Of a DNA stretch of 64,000 nucleotides, positions 53,639 through 63,127 are shown piece after piece. The notes beneath the pieces are model-generated. The model was not told the origin of the DNA. It worked only from the letters and a program-made list of their open reading frames with translations, and did not search any database. The translations under genes and the position numbers were made by a program. The stretch is from an uncultured Clostridia bacterium (lineage in GTDB: Bacteria > Bacillota > Clostridia > Christensenellales > Aristaeellaceae): the NCBI GenBank assembly GCA_937894675.1, contig CALCQO010000046.1:62001-126000 (forward strand), in the 5' to 3' direction. The first letter of the stretch is position 1, and every line of letters begins with the position of its first letter.

Positions 53639-54599
53639 ACAACTCACGCAGCCTTTCCCTGATGGCTTCCATGGGGAAGCTGTTTTCCTTGCCCGCCAGA
53701 ATCAGGCGCACAGCGGAAGCTTCCCGGCTGCGCATCAGCAGATAGCCTATCAGCCGTTCATGCTCGCCGATAGTCCTGCGGTAGGGGGTGAAAAAGGCGA
53801 GCAGATAGTCGTCAATTTCCCGCTCAAAGGCAGCCAGCTTGTTCTTGTCCATAAAGGCGGCGATGGCCGCGGCGTACACTTTGGCGCCGTAGCGGTTTAC
53901 CAGCAGGGGGATTTTCTCGCTCTTCTGGTACGCTCTCTCCCACTCGGCGTTCTTTACATGGCCGCCTTCCAGCAGCATGCCCTGTAAAAACGCGAAAGGT
54001 TTGCCCGCGTGCATGGAGCGCAGCGCCATCAGGGTGTTCAGCAAATCCACCTTGGCCTGATAATAGGAAAAGGCCACCTTTTGCTTGCTGTCAACCAGGG
54101 AAAAAATCCACTGGTAATGGGCTTTGTCCAGGTAGGTGTCGATTTCCATGGGATCCACATCCACCGCAAGTCGCCGCTCCAGATGCTCCAACGCGTTTTT
54201 CAGCGCGTCGGGAAACCCGTCGTACTTGCGTTCATTGACAGCGTGGCGCATCCTGTCCAGGGCAATCGTGCCGCAGGGGGACAGGGCGCCTGGCTCGGTT
54301 TCCAGACTGCGCGCTTTCAGCAGGATTTTCAGGTTCTCAATGTCAAACCCAATCAGGAAGGACTGCACCAGCTTTTCATCGGTGGATAAGTCCTTGAGCA
54401 GATTACATGCGCGCTTGACATGTTCCTTGGCGTTGTCCTCGTCGCTGCCCACGTCCGGCCAGTTGTATTCGTTCAAAATACGGCGGGCTTCCTGGGCACT
54501 GGGGGCTTGAAGAAGGCGCTCCAGCTTTGCCGTGTCCAGGGCGTTCTTTTCCAGCACGCTCAGGCGGCCAACGGCGTAATAAATGCTGCTTTGCGGCAA
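53631..54599 (-). CDS. atpC: V-type ATP synthase subunit C
   Basis: 322 residues, mainly helical, the V0d-like funnel linking rotor stalk to the K ring. SSIYYAVGRLSVLEKNALD at the start, LIGFDIENLKILLKA and EREIDDYLLAFFTPYRRTI mark the family. The start is TTG at 54599, 8 nt after AAGGAG; no ATG is better placed. Confidence 0.93.
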   Translation of the reverse strand: MPQSSIYYAVGRLSVLEKNALDTAKLERLLQAPSAQEARRILNEYNWPDVGSDEDNAKEHVKRACNLLKDLSTDEKLVQSFLIGFDIENLKILLKARSLETEPGALSPCGTIALDRMRHAVNERKYDGFPDALKNALEHLERRLAVDVDPMEIDTYLDKAHYQWIFSLVDSKQKVAFSYYQAKVDLLNTLMALRSMHAGKPFAFLQGMLLEGGHVKNAEWERAYQKSEKIPLLVNRYGAKVYAAAIAAFMDKNKLAAFEREIDDYLLAFFTPYRRTIGEHERLIGYLLMRSREASAVRLILAGKENSFPMEAIRERLRELYG

Positions 54600-54617
54600 A
54601 GGCTTGTCTCCTTTCTG

Positions 54618-55211
54618 TTAGTTGGAGAAGAGTATGCCGGCGACATCCGTCTCCGCCTGCAGGCGCATGGCGTCCACCAGCGCCTCAAAGGTGCAGTTAA
54701 TCTGGGTGCCGTCTTTTTGCAGCACGAAACCGGTGCCGGGCACGATCTGGCTGCCAAGGGCGAGGTTGCCTTCGCGGCCTTTGGCCTTCAGCTGCTGGTT
54801 TGCTTCTTCCACAAAGGAGGCGTCCAGCAAATCCTTGGTATGCTGGCCGGCCAACAGGGTTTCAGTGCCTTCCGCCAGGCTGACCGCCTGCCGCAGAAAG
54901 TAAGCTTTCATTTCTTCCTTTGGCAGAGCGCGTAAATCTTCAGCAGCCTGTTGAAAGGCGCTGTCCATTACCTGGCGTTTTTGGGCCAGGCCGGTCTTCT
55001 TGTCCTCCAGTTCCGCCATGCGCAGCATGCGTTTCTCTGTATCTTCCCCATCCTGGGCGATGCGCTGGCGGTTGAGGGCAAGTTTATCATTGATGCGCTT
55101 CTGGGAGGCTGTCCGGATGGCGTCAGCCTTTTGCTTGGCATCCTCCAGGATGTCCGCGGCGCCTGCCCGGGCGTCCTCACCGATTTTATCTAAAATCGTT
55201 TTGACATCCAT
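54618..55211 (-). CDS. atpE: V-type ATP synthase subunit E
   Basis: 197 residues. An N-terminal coiled coil (DKIGEDARAGAADILEDAKQ onward to about 110) joins a small globular domain near the end (GTGFVLQKDGTQINCTFEAL). With subunit H/G it forms the peripheral stator stalk. Starts 3 bp after atpK. Confidence 0.94.
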   Translation of the reverse strand: MDVKTILDKIGEDARAGAADILEDAKQKADAIRTASQKRINDKLALNRQRIAQDGEDTEKRMLRMAELEDKKTGLAQKRQVMDSAFQQAAEDLRALPKEEMKAYFLRQAVSLAEGTETLLAGQHTKDLLDASFVEEANQQLKAKGREGNLALGSQIVPGTGFVLQKDGTQINCTFEALVDAMRLQAETDVAGILFSN

Positions 55212-55214
55212 GGC

Positions 55215-55697
55215 TTAGCCCAATACGGAGTTGACCATGAGGAAGCTTGTCAACAAAGAGAAAACAGCGTAGGTTTCCACCATGACGGCCATGGTGATGC
55301 CGCGGCCGGACATTTCCGGGCGCTGGCCGGTCATCAGCATACCGGCGGCGGATACCTTCGCCTGCTGGATAGCGGAGTACCATCCCACCACGCCTACGGG
55401 CAGGCAGGACACGATAAATTTCAGCCCCTGGGTAACGGTGATGTCCACCATCTGGCCGCCCAGAACACCGGTGTTGATCAGCACGATAACGCCAATCAGG
55501 AAGCCGTAGATACCCTGGGTAGCGGGCAGCAGCTGCAATACCAGCAATTTGCCGGCAACCTCGGGGTTTTCGGTGGCGACACCGGCAGCGGTTTCGCCTG
55601 CCAGGCCGACGCCGCGGCTGGAGCCGATACCACTGAGGATGACCGCCAGGGCGGCGCCAAGAAGGGCGAGAATCTGACCAAGTTGAAGAACTTCCAT
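55215..55697 (-). CDS. atpK: V-type ATP synthase subunit K (rotor-ring proteolipid)
   Basis: 160 residues, a four-helix hairpin-repeat proteolipid. Helix 2 has LLPATQGIYGF (Leu57, Thr60, Gln61) and helix 4 MVETYAVF (Glu141), with Gln111/Gln112 on helix 3. These match the Na+ ligands of Enterococcus hirae NtpK (Leu61, Thr64, Gln65, Gln110, Glu139), so Na+ coupling is likely. There is one carboxylate per protein, in the second hairpin. GAGAGGAG precedes the ATG. Confidence 0.97.
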   Translation of the reverse strand: MEVLQLGQILALLGAALAVILSGIGSSRGVGLAGETAAGVATENPEVAGKLLVLQLLPATQGIYGFLIGVIVLINTGVLGGQMVDITVTQGLKFIVSCLPVGVVGWYSAIQQAKVSAAGMLMTGQRPEMSGRGITMAVMVETYAVFSLLTSFLMVNSVLG

Positions 55698-55738
55698 TTT
55701 TTTTCTCCTCTCAGATAGGGTCTGTTATATAAGGCATC

Positions 55739-57667
55739 CTACTCGGCCGAAGCCTGTTGGATGCTTACATACCTTGTTTGCATGTCCAGCGGCCGGAAGG
55801 GCTTGCCGCCGTCCTCATAGAATTTGCCGAAGAACTCGATGTACTGCAGGCGACAGGAGTGCACATACGCGCCCAGGGCGTTGATGCCCAGGTTGAACAG
55901 GTGGCACACGATAAACAACACGATGGCAATCACCTTGCCGATGATGCCGCCCGACCAAACCATGCCGATAAGGATGTTGAAAACCATGCCGATGACGCCG
56001 GTGGCCAGTCCCATGCCGAACAAACGCATGTAGCTAAGCAAATCGCTAACCCAGCTGGTGATGCCGTACAGCGCGCCCAGGCCGCTGAGCAGCCGCTTGA
56101 AGGGGTTCTTTTTGTCGCGGCCCGTCATCAACAGGATGATGACAAAGCCGACTATCGCCATGTATTTGCCGATGGCGGCAGTGGCGGGCAGCACCAGCAG
56201 CCCCAGGCCCACCAGCAGCAAGAACCAGCTGAACTGGTCAGAGAAGGCGGCAACCGGGTCGCCCCGTTTGATGTTCATGTAGGCGGCCACCCCAAGCCCG
56301 GTAAACAGGTGGATGGCGCCGATGGCAAGACAGACCGCCATCACCGGCATGGGGTCGTTGACCGCGTCCAGGGGGAAGAAGCGGCTGAAGCGGGGCAGGG
56401 GGTTAAAGCCTACCACGGTATTGAAGGCAAGGCCCCAGATGATGGTGGAGATGCCGCCGAAAATCAGCAGGTACAGCATCTTGGCGTTGCGTACCGGAAT
56501 CTTTTTGATTTTGACAAAGGCCAGCAGCGCCAGCGCCATCATCAGGCCGTACCCGGCGTCGGAAAGCATCATGCCGAACAAACAAACATAGAAGGGCGCC
56601 ATCACCGCGGTGGGGTCGATGCCCCGGTAGCTGGGCATGGCAAAGCCCTCCACCACCGGCTCAAAAGCGGTGACGAAGGGGCCGTTCTTCAACAGGATGG
56701 TGGGTTCCTCATCCTCTTTGGGGTCTTCCAGGGACACGATGGCGGAAGGCGAGGCCTTCAGCAGCATGTCCTTCAGCGGCAGGGAGGCTTCCTCGGGCAC
56801 CCAGCCCTGCAGCAGGAAGGTTTGGCACGTTTCGGCGGATTCCAGTAAAGCGCTGTGCTTGCGCACCTCCAGCGTCAGCATGTCGTGCAGGATTTTCAGA
56901 TCCCCGATATAGGAAGCCAGGGCTTTGCTTTCATCCTCCAGCTCTTTGCGCTGTACGGCGATGCCCGCTTCCTGCTCATTCAGGCTATGCAGATAATCCT
57001 TAACATTCTTTCCCTGCAGGGGGGTAAAGTTTTCCTGGGCGAACCCGGCGGTTTCCAGGGCAGCCCTGCCCTCTTCCAAGGCGGAATTATGGATGACCAC
57101 ATAAATATTGCTGTTGTCCTGGGTCTGGGAGATAATGCGCGTTAACGCAGGCAGGGTTGACAGGGCTTCCTCCAGCTTGGGCAGGTTGCGGGTAGGCAGG
57201 CTGCCGGCCATCTGCAGCACGCTGCGGCTGGCGGACAGTTCCCCCGCGGTGGGGGTAAAGACTTCCCAGGGTATGTATTGATCCCGCGCGGTTTTGATGC
57301 GGGTCTCCAGGGCGCGCGTTTCACCGCTGCGCCGCTCGATTTCTTCCAGACGGGTGATGATGTCTTCCAGTTCGCTTCTGCTTTGCATAACCCGCAGGGA
57401 TTCTTCCTCGGGCACCACCGGGTATTGCCCGAAAGCGGGCTTAGGCTGGGTATCATAGCGGCTCAGCTTCTGCAGCGCCCAGCGGATGCGCTCCAGCGCT
57501 GCCTGCTCCTTCTGCTGGCCGGCTGTTTCCCTGGCGCGCAGTTCCTCATGCTCTTGGGGCAGCTGCGTAATCTCCACGCACTGCATGCGCTGCATCAGTT
57601 TCAACAGCTTTTCCCTGTCCTTGCGCATGGCAAGCAGGGTCAGGCGTTTCATCTTAACGATGGCCAT
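55739..57667 (-). CDS. atpI: V-type ATP synthase subunit I
   Basis: 642 residues. An N-terminal soluble coiled-coil domain (1 to about 320; starts AIVKMKRLTLLAMRKDREKL) is followed by about eight membrane helices with GMMLSDAGYGLMMALAL, ISTIIWGLAFNTVVGF and LFGMGLATGVIGMVF, then HLFNLGINALGAYVHSCRLQ. It is the stator protein that forms the ion half-channels with the K ring. It overlaps subunit H by 14 bp. Confidence 0.96.
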   Translation of the reverse strand: MAIVKMKRLTLLAMRKDREKLLKLMQRMQCVEITQLPQEHEELRARETAGQQKEQAALERIRWALQKLSRYDTQPKPAFGQYPVVPEEESLRVMQSRSELEDIITRLEEIERRSGETRALETRIKTARDQYIPWEVFTPTAGELSASRSVLQMAGSLPTRNLPKLEEALSTLPALTRIISQTQDNSNIYVVIHNSALEEGRAALETAGFAQENFTPLQGKNVKDYLHSLNEQEAGIAVQRKELEDESKALASYIGDLKILHDMLTLEVRKHSALLESAETCQTFLLQGWVPEEASLPLKDMLLKASPSAIVSLEDPKEDEEPTILLKNGPFVTAFEPVVEGFAMPSYRGIDPTAVMAPFYVCLFGMMLSDAGYGLMMALALLAFVKIKKIPVRNAKMLYLLIFGGISTIIWGLAFNTVVGFNPLPRFSRFFPLDAVNDPMPVMAVCLAIGAIHLFTGLGVAAYMNIKRGDPVAAFSDQFSWFLLLVGLGLLVLPATAAIGKYMAIVGFVIILLMTGRDKKNPFKRLLSGLGALYGITSWVSDLLSYMRLFGMGLATGVIGMVFNILIGMVWSGGIIGKVIAIVLFIVCHLFNLGINALGAYVHSCRLQYIEFFGKFYEDGGKPFRPLDMQTRYVSIQQASAE

Positions 57668-57977
57668 CGTTTAATACCCTTTCAACGATGTACTTCGCGG
57701 CCTGGGGCACGCGGGATAAAGCCTGCTGATACGCGGCTTCCCGGGAGGCGCTGTGCTGTTTCTGGCTGCCTTCAATCATCTGGTTCACTTGCCCGCGGCG
57801 CTCTTCCAAGGCTTTGTTGTACTGTTCCCGGATTTCTTTGTCCGCGCCGCGCTCGTCAGCGGCAGCCGCTTCCTCGCTGGCCTGAACAATATCGCGCCCC
57901 TGGCGCTGGGCGTCCAGGCGCAGTTTGTCAGCGGCGGCTTCCGCTTTGCGGATGCTGTCCATGATTTCAAAAGCCAT
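57654..57977 (-). CDS. atpH: V-type ATP synthase subunit H/G (peripheral stalk)
   Basis: 107 residues, almost entirely a charged coiled coil: AFEIMDSIRKAEAAADKLRL, then RQGRDIVQASEEAAAADERG. The family (subunit G/H) pairs with E in the stator stalk. The first gene of the operon, preceded by a strong promoter; GAGGGGGAGATG lies just before the start. Confidence 0.88.
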   Translation of the reverse strand: MAFEIMDSIRKAEAAADKLRLDAQRQGRDIVQASEEAAAADERGADKEIREQYNKALEERRGQVNQMIEGSQKQHSASREAAYQQALSRVPQAAKYIVERVLNDGHR

Positions 57978-58051
57978 CAGTCATCTCCCCCTCAGGCATA
58001 TGGTTTCTTGATTTGGCAAACTATGGGCGGTGTTTTCTCTTGAACGAAAGG

Positions 58052-58080
58052 ATTATACCATCATACTAATGATTATTCAA
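58052..58080 (-). promoter_or_regulatory. Promoter of the V-ATPase operon
   Basis: On the reverse strand TTGAAT (58075-58080), a 17 bp spacer and a perfect TATAAT (58052-58057) with TGG before it (extended -10). Its -35 lies inside the last codons of mfd. Confidence 0.85.
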
Positions 58081-61000
58081 GATTACCGTTGTCTTTTTCT
58101 TCTTTTCCTCTGCCAGTTTGTCCATGCGGGCTGTCAGCTGCTCCATGGCGGTAATACCCTGGCGCAAGGCGGCTTCATCATCAGCCTGGGGCAGGGACAG
58201 CACCAGCGCGGGCTTTTTCCCGCCCACCAGCGTAAGGGGGCTGTCCTTGAGGGCTTCCACCAAAATGTGCAAATCCTCAATGTATTCTTCTTTCAAGCGC
58301 AGCGTTAAAAAGCCGGCGCCAAAGGTTACCATGTCGCTGCCCGCCAGCCCCGCCAGAGAGCGCAGCAGGGCGATATCCATCAATGTTATAACTTCCTGGG
58401 GCGGTTCGCCAAAGCGGTCGAGCAGATCATCCACCAGCTGCATACGGTCCTCCTGGGAGCGGATCAGGGAGATGCGCTTGTAGATTTCCACCCGCTGGCT
58501 TTGTCCGGACACATAGCTTTCCGGCAGGAAGGCGTTGACATGCAGCTCCACTCTGGTTTCCCGTTCGCTCTGGCGGCTCATAGCAAAGTCGCCCTGGGCT
58601 TCCCGCACGGCTTCCTCAATCATTTTGCAGTACATGTCATAGCCAATTACGCTGACCTGGCCGGACTGCTCGGGGCCAAAGATATTGCCCGCGCCGCGGA
58701 TTTCCAGGTCGCGCATGGCGATACGGAAGCCCGCGCCAAACTCAGTAAACTCCTTGATGGCGGCCAGGCGCTTTTCCGCCGTTTCGGTCAGCGCTTTGTC
58801 TCCCTTTACCAGGAAGTAGGCGTACGCCGCCCGGTTGGAGCGCCCCACCCGGCCGCGCAGCTGGTACAACTGGCTCAGCCCGAAGCGGTCTGCGTCAAAC
58901 ACAATCAGGGTGTTGGCCCGGGGGATGTCGATGCCGTTTTCAATAATCGTGGTGCACAGCAGCACATTGAACTTGCCCTCGGAAAAGTCCATCATCACGT
59001 CTTCCAGGGCGTTGTCCCGCATCTGCCCGTGGGCAATGGCAATGCGGGCTTCCGGCACCAGGTTGCGCAGGCGGGAGGCGAAAGCGTCTATCTGCTGCAC
59101 CCGGTTGAACAGGAAAAACACTTGGCCGTCCCGGCCCAGCTCGCGCAGGATAGCGTCCCGCACAACCCCGTCATTGTAATCCACCACATAGGACTGCACG
59201 GGGTAGCGCTCCTCAGGCGGGGTTTCCAGCAGGCTCATGTCCCGCACGCCCACCATGCTCATGTGCAGGGTGCGGGGGATGGGGGTGGCCGACAGGGTCA
59301 GCACATCCACTGTCTTCTTCATATTCTTGATGATTTCCTTGTGCCCCACCCCAAAGCGCTGCTCCTCGTCCACAATCAGCAGGCCTAAATCCTTAAAGCG
59401 GACATCCTTGGACAAAAGCCGATGGGTGCCAATCAGAATATCGATTTCCCCGGCCTGCATTTTGCGCAGGGTCTCCTTGTTTTCCCTCGGGCTGCGGAAA
59501 CGGCTGATCATGCCGATGCCCACTGGAAATCCCTGGAAGCGCTTCTGAAAGGTGCGGTAATGCTGCTGCACCAAAATGGTGGTGGGCGCCAGCATGGCGA
59601 CCTGCTTGCCACCCATCACCGCCCGGAAAGCGGCGCGCATGGCCACTTCGGTTTTTCCGTAGCCCACATCGCCGCACAGCAGGCGGTCCATGTTGACGGG
59701 CTTTTCCATGTCCCGCAGCACATCGTTGACGGCGCTTTGCTGGTCGTCCGTCAGTTCAAACTCAAAGTTTTCATCAAACTGCTGTTCCCAGGGGGAGACG
59801 GTGGGAAAGGCAAAGCCGGGGGTGGATTGCCGCTGGGCGTACAGGCGCAGCAGGTCGAAAGCCAGCTTTTGCAGCGACAGCTTCACCTTGCTCTTCTGTT
59901 TGGCCCAGGTATTGCCGCTTAAATCATTCAGCTGCGGTGCGTCCCCCTGGCCGCCGATGTATTTCTGCACCCGGTCAAACTGGTCTGTGGGCACATACAG
60001 CTTGTCGGTGCCCTTGTATTGAATCAGCAGATAATCCCGCCAGGTGCCCTCGCTCTGCAGGCGCACGGTGCCCTGGTACACGCCGATGCCGTGGTGTTCG
60101 TGCACCACATAGTCCCCGGCGCTCAGCTCCACAAAGGCCTCGATGCGGGCGCCCACATTGGCGGTTTGTTTCGTTTTTTTCTGTGACTTCCCATACAGGT
60201 CGCTGTCGGAAACCAGCATCAGCTTAGCGTCCTCCAGGATAAACCCATGGGAAATGCTCAACGGCAGCAGCGCCGCTTTGCCCCGTGCCAGTTGGTTTTC
60301 CTCCCCGTCTTGGGAGGGCAGGGGGCAGTCAAAATCATAGAGCATCTGGCGGATGCGCTCGCTGCGGGCGGTGCCCCCCGCCAGCAGCCCCACGGCGTAT
60401 CCCTGCTGGGTAAAGGCTTTGATATCATCGCTCAGCTGGCGGAACCTGCCCCGGTACTTGGTGGCGCTCAGCCCCTTCATTTGAATCAGCGCCTTGGGCT
60501 CTATACCCGCCATGCCCCGCAGTAAATCCTGCATGGTAACCACATCCAACCCCTGCAGGCGGGTTCTCACTTCCTCCAGATCGTAGAGCAGCTGCGCCTG
60601 CTCGGGCACCGCTTCCTCCCGGGTCAGCGCTTGCTGAACATCCTCATAAAAGCCGCTTAACCTGTCCTGGGCGCGGGTCAGCACCCGGTCGGGGGTGTCC
60701 AGCACCAGAAGGGGATTGTCCAGCCAGGCTTCCAGCGGCACGCTGTCGCTTGTCAGCAGCGGCTGCCACAAATGGAAGGTGGAGAAAGTGCCGCTGTCCC
60801 GCAGGCGCTCGGCGTCCCGCAGCATACGGTGATACCCGGTCATCAGCCCTACCTGCAGGCCTTCTTCCTGTTCCGGGTCATCCAAAGTTCGCTGGCTTTG
60901 CAGGGCGGAGCGCTTCTGCATAGCGCCGCGGATGATGGCTTCCATCCGCTGGGCTGCCTGCTCTCGTTCCTCTTTGGGCAGCAGGTATTCTGCCGCGGCG

Positions 61001-61662
61001 GTCAGGGTGCACTCGCTCAGTCTGCCCTCACTGCGCTGGGTAACCGGGTCAAAGGGACGGATGGAATCCACGTCCCGGTCAAAAAATTCGATGCGGTAAC
61101 CCATATCGCTTTGGGGGGGATACACGTCCACAATGTCCCCGCGCAGGGCGCATTGCCCCCGGCCTTCCACCATGTCCACCCGTTCATAACCCCATGCGGT
61201 CAGTTTGGTAATCAGCGTCTGGGGATCCAGCTGATCCGCCTGGCGCAGCACCAGAATCCGCTTCGCGGCCATTTGGGGGGAGGGAAAGCGCTGCAGCAGC
61301 GCTTCCGCCGGGGCGCACAGCACTTGAACACGCTTTTCCTGGGTGTGGCGCAGGGTCATCATGCGCTGCCACTGGCTGTCGCGGCTAACCGTGCCCTGGA
61401 TAAACTGCATGTCCGCTGCGGGCAGGGCGGCGGCTTTGCCGTTATAAAAGGCGGCGCAGTCATCCCCGGCGCGCAGGGCGGTTGGCATGGTGGGCAGCAC
61501 ATACAGCACCGGCCTTTGCAGCGCGTCTGCAAGGGCGCAGGCGAAAAACGCGCGCTGTGACTCGGTCATGTCATAGAGCGCGGCGGTTTGTTTTTTTTGA
61601 ATACTCTCCAGCGTTTGTTGGAAAGCGGGATAATCTTTTAGTGGGCTAAACAGCGGGTTCAT
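58066..61662 (-). CDS. mfd: Transcription-repair coupling factor
   Basis: 1198 residues in the standard Mfd order: UvrB-like N-terminal region, RNA-polymerase-interacting domain around VELSAGDYVVHEHHGIGVYQ (about 500-570), RecG-like motor with Walker A GDVGYGKTEVAMRAAF, DEEQRFG, TLSATPIPRTLHMS and QLRGRVGRS, then the C-terminal TRCF domain. It removes stalled RNA polymerase at lesions and recruits UvrA. Translated from an ATG that overlaps the end of pth by 17 bp. Confidence 0.97.
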   Translation of the reverse strand: MNPLFSPLKDYPAFQQTLESIQKKQTAALYDMTESQRAFFACALADALQRPVLYVLPTMPTALRAGDDCAAFYNGKAAALPAADMQFIQGTVSRDSQWQRMMTLRHTQEKRVQVLCAPAEALLQRFPSPQMAAKRILVLRQADQLDPQTLITKLTAWGYERVDMVEGRGQCALRGDIVDVYPPQSDMGYRIEFFDRDVDSIRPFDPVTQRSEGRLSECTLTAAAEYLLPKEEREQAAQRMEAIIRGAMQKRSALQSQRTLDDPEQEEGLQVGLMTGYHRMLRDAERLRDSGTFSTFHLWQPLLTSDSVPLEAWLDNPLLVLDTPDRVLTRAQDRLSGFYEDVQQALTREEAVPEQAQLLYDLEEVRTRLQGLDVVTMQDLLRGMAGIEPKALIQMKGLSATKYRGRFRQLSDDIKAFTQQGYAVGLLAGGTARSERIRQMLYDFDCPLPSQDGEENQLARGKAALLPLSISHGFILEDAKLMLVSDSDLYGKSQKKTKQTANVGARIEAFVELSAGDYVVHEHHGIGVYQGTVRLQSEGTWRDYLLIQYKGTDKLYVPTDQFDRVQKYIGGQGDAPQLNDLSGNTWAKQKSKVKLSLQKLAFDLLRLYAQRQSTPGFAFPTVSPWEQQFDENFEFELTDDQQSAVNDVLRDMEKPVNMDRLLCGDVGYGKTEVAMRAAFRAVMGGKQVAMLAPTTILVQQHYRTFQKRFQGFPVGIGMISRFRSPRENKETLRKMQAGEIDILIGTHRLLSKDVRFKDLGLLIVDEEQRFGVGHKEIIKNMKKTVDVLTLSATPIPRTLHMSMVGVRDMSLLETPPEERYPVQSYVVDYNDGVVRDAILRELGRDGQVFFLFNRVQQIDAFASRLRNLVPEARIAIAHGQMRDNALEDVMMDFSEGKFNVLLCTTIIENGIDIPRANTLIVFDADRFGLSQLYQLRGRVGRSNRAAYAYFLVKGDKALTETAEKRLAAIKEFTEFGAGFRIAMRDLEIRGAGNIFGPEQSGQVSVIGYDMYCKMIEEAVREAQGDFAMSRQSERETRVELHVNAFLPESYVSGQSQRVEIYKRISLIRSQEDRMQLVDDLLDRFGEPPQEVITLMDIALLRSLAGLAGSDMVTFGAGFLTLRLKEEYIEDLHILVEALKDSPLTLVGGKKPALVLSLPQADDEAALRQGITAMEQLTARMDKLAEEKKKKTTVILNNH

Positions 61663-62233
61663 CTTGCTTCTTTCTATTATACTTGTTCATGGCGGCTGCC
61701 ATGCCTTCCTTCACGAAAAACAGCGCGGCTTTCGCCGCCTCGTCCAGCGATGTTTCAATGGCCTCCTGATCCGCGCTGCCCATGTAGCGCGACAGCACCC
61801 AGTCAGCCAAATCCCACTGGGGCGGCGGCGCGCCTACCCCCACCCGTACCCGGGGGAAACGGTCGCTGCCCGTCTGCTGGATGATGCTCTTCCACCCGTT
61901 GTGGGTGCCCGCGCCGCCGTGGGGGCGCAGCCGCAGGGTGCCGGGGCTTAGGTCGATATCGTCCGAAATAATCAGCACATCCTGCGGCTCCAGATGATAC
62001 CAGCGCATCAACTGCTGAATGGCGATGCCGCTTTCATTCATGTAGGTCTGGGGTTTTGCCAGAGCAATGCGCTGCCCCCCGTACTGCCCCTCCGCCACCA
62101 TGGCCTGCATTTTTTTGCGCGCGCTGTGGATGCCGCACAAATCTGCGATTCTGTCGATCACGTCAAAACCCGCGTTGTGGCGGGTGTGTACATAGGGCTG
62201 CCCAGGGTTACCCAAGCCGGCGATGAGAATCAT
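61646..62233 (-). CDS. pth: Peptidyl-tRNA hydrolase
   Basis: 195 residues. Family motifs: LIAGLGNPGQPYVHTRHNAG with the catalytic His, LAKPQTYMNESGIAIQQL, and SDDIDLSPGTLRLRPHGGAG with THNGWKSI. It frees tRNA from peptidyl-tRNA dropped off the ribosome. ATGA overlap with purR, and pth-mfd adjacency is widespread in Bacillota. Confidence 0.97.
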   Translation of the reverse strand: MILIAGLGNPGQPYVHTRHNAGFDVIDRIADLCGIHSARKKMQAMVAEGQYGGQRIALAKPQTYMNESGIAIQQLMRWYHLEPQDVLIISDDIDLSPGTLRLRPHGGAGTHNGWKSIIQQTGSDRFPRVRVGVGAPPPQWDLADWVLSRYMGSADQEAIETSLDEAAKAALFFVKEGMAAAMNKYNRKKQDEPAV

Positions 62234-63060
62234 AGGGTTTCGTCCCTTTCCTGGGAAAGCCAGGGGGCAGGGCGCACCAGCAGCCGGTCCGGACCGGACT
62301 CGCTGAAGAGCATCAGGGAGGTGTCGCCGCTGATGTGCCGCTCGCTGGGGTTTTCCTGCGCCAGCATAAAGGCGGAACCGATGACTTCTACATTAAACTC
62401 TTCCATCAGCGACATCATACCCCGGGCGGTGCCCCCGGCGCGGATAAAGTCATCCACAATCAGGGCTTTCTGCCCGGGTTTGACGGCGCGGCGCGCCAAT
62501 GCCATGGTTTCTATGCTGCCCCGGCCGGTCACATAGTTGATGTTCACCGCGCTCCCTTCATATACCTTGCTGGAGCGCCGGGCGATAATCAGCGGCACGC
62601 CCAGGGCCTGGGCGGTCATCAGCGCGAAGGGAATGCCCTTGGTTTCCATGGTCAGCACAAAATCCGCCCCGGCGTCATAGTATTCCCCGGCGATAATGTA
62701 CCCCATGCGCCGGGCGATATCGGGGGAGGAGAGAATGTCCGACCAGTACAGGTAGCCGCCTGCCAGCAGGCGCTGGGGGTCGCAAAGCTCCCGGCTGATG
62801 TCCTCCACCTGCCGGAAGGCGTCCTTTCGGGACAGCATGGGGCGGAACCGCACCCCGCCGGCGGCTCCGGCCAGGGTCTCCACACGGCCCAGGCCGTGCT
62901 TTTTCAGGGCGGCTTCCACAATGGCGATGTCCTCGCTCATGGTGGATTTAGCGGCCGAGAACAACCCGCAAAAATAGGGCAGGGTAAACAGCTGGTTGGG
63001 GTTGTCTGTCAGCAGGCGCGTGACAGCCGTGATGCGCTCGGTGCGCTTGGTTTTCTCCAT
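62230..63060 (-). CDS. purR: Pur operon repressor PurR (PRTase-type)
   Basis: 276 residues. A winged-helix domain (RITAVTRLLTDNPNQLFTLP, about 8-75) precedes a phosphoribosyltransferase domain whose PRPP loop is KALIVDDFIRAGGTARGM. In Bacillota it represses purine genes by binding PurBoxes, with PRPP as inducer. The ATG at 63060 lies 7 nt after GGAGGG; another ATG at 63066 is too close to it. A PurBox-like site is located 68 bp upstream, suggesting autoregulation. First gene of purR-pth-mfd. Confidence 0.94.
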   Translation of the reverse strand: MEKTKRTERITAVTRLLTDNPNQLFTLPYFCGLFSAAKSTMSEDIAIVEAALKKHGLGRVETLAGAAGGVRFRPMLSRKDAFRQVEDISRELCDPQRLLAGGYLYWSDILSSPDIARRMGYIIAGEYYDAGADFVLTMETKGIPFALMTAQALGVPLIIARRSSKVYEGSAVNINYVTGRGSIETMALARRAVKPGQKALIVDDFIRAGGTARGMMSLMEEFNVEVIGSAFMLAQENPSERHISGDTSLMLFSESGPDRLLVRPAPWLSQERDETL

Positions 63061-63084
63061 GGTCATCCCTCCAAATTCAACCCC

Positions 63085-63093
63085 ATCATACCA
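63085..63093 (-). promoter_or_regulatory. Extended -10 promoter of purR
   Basis: TATGAT (63085-63090, reverse strand) preceded by TGG makes an extended -10. The -35 region is poor. Confidence 0.5.
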
Positions 63094-63127
63094 TAGACAT
63101 ACGAATGTTGCACCACGATTTTTACTG

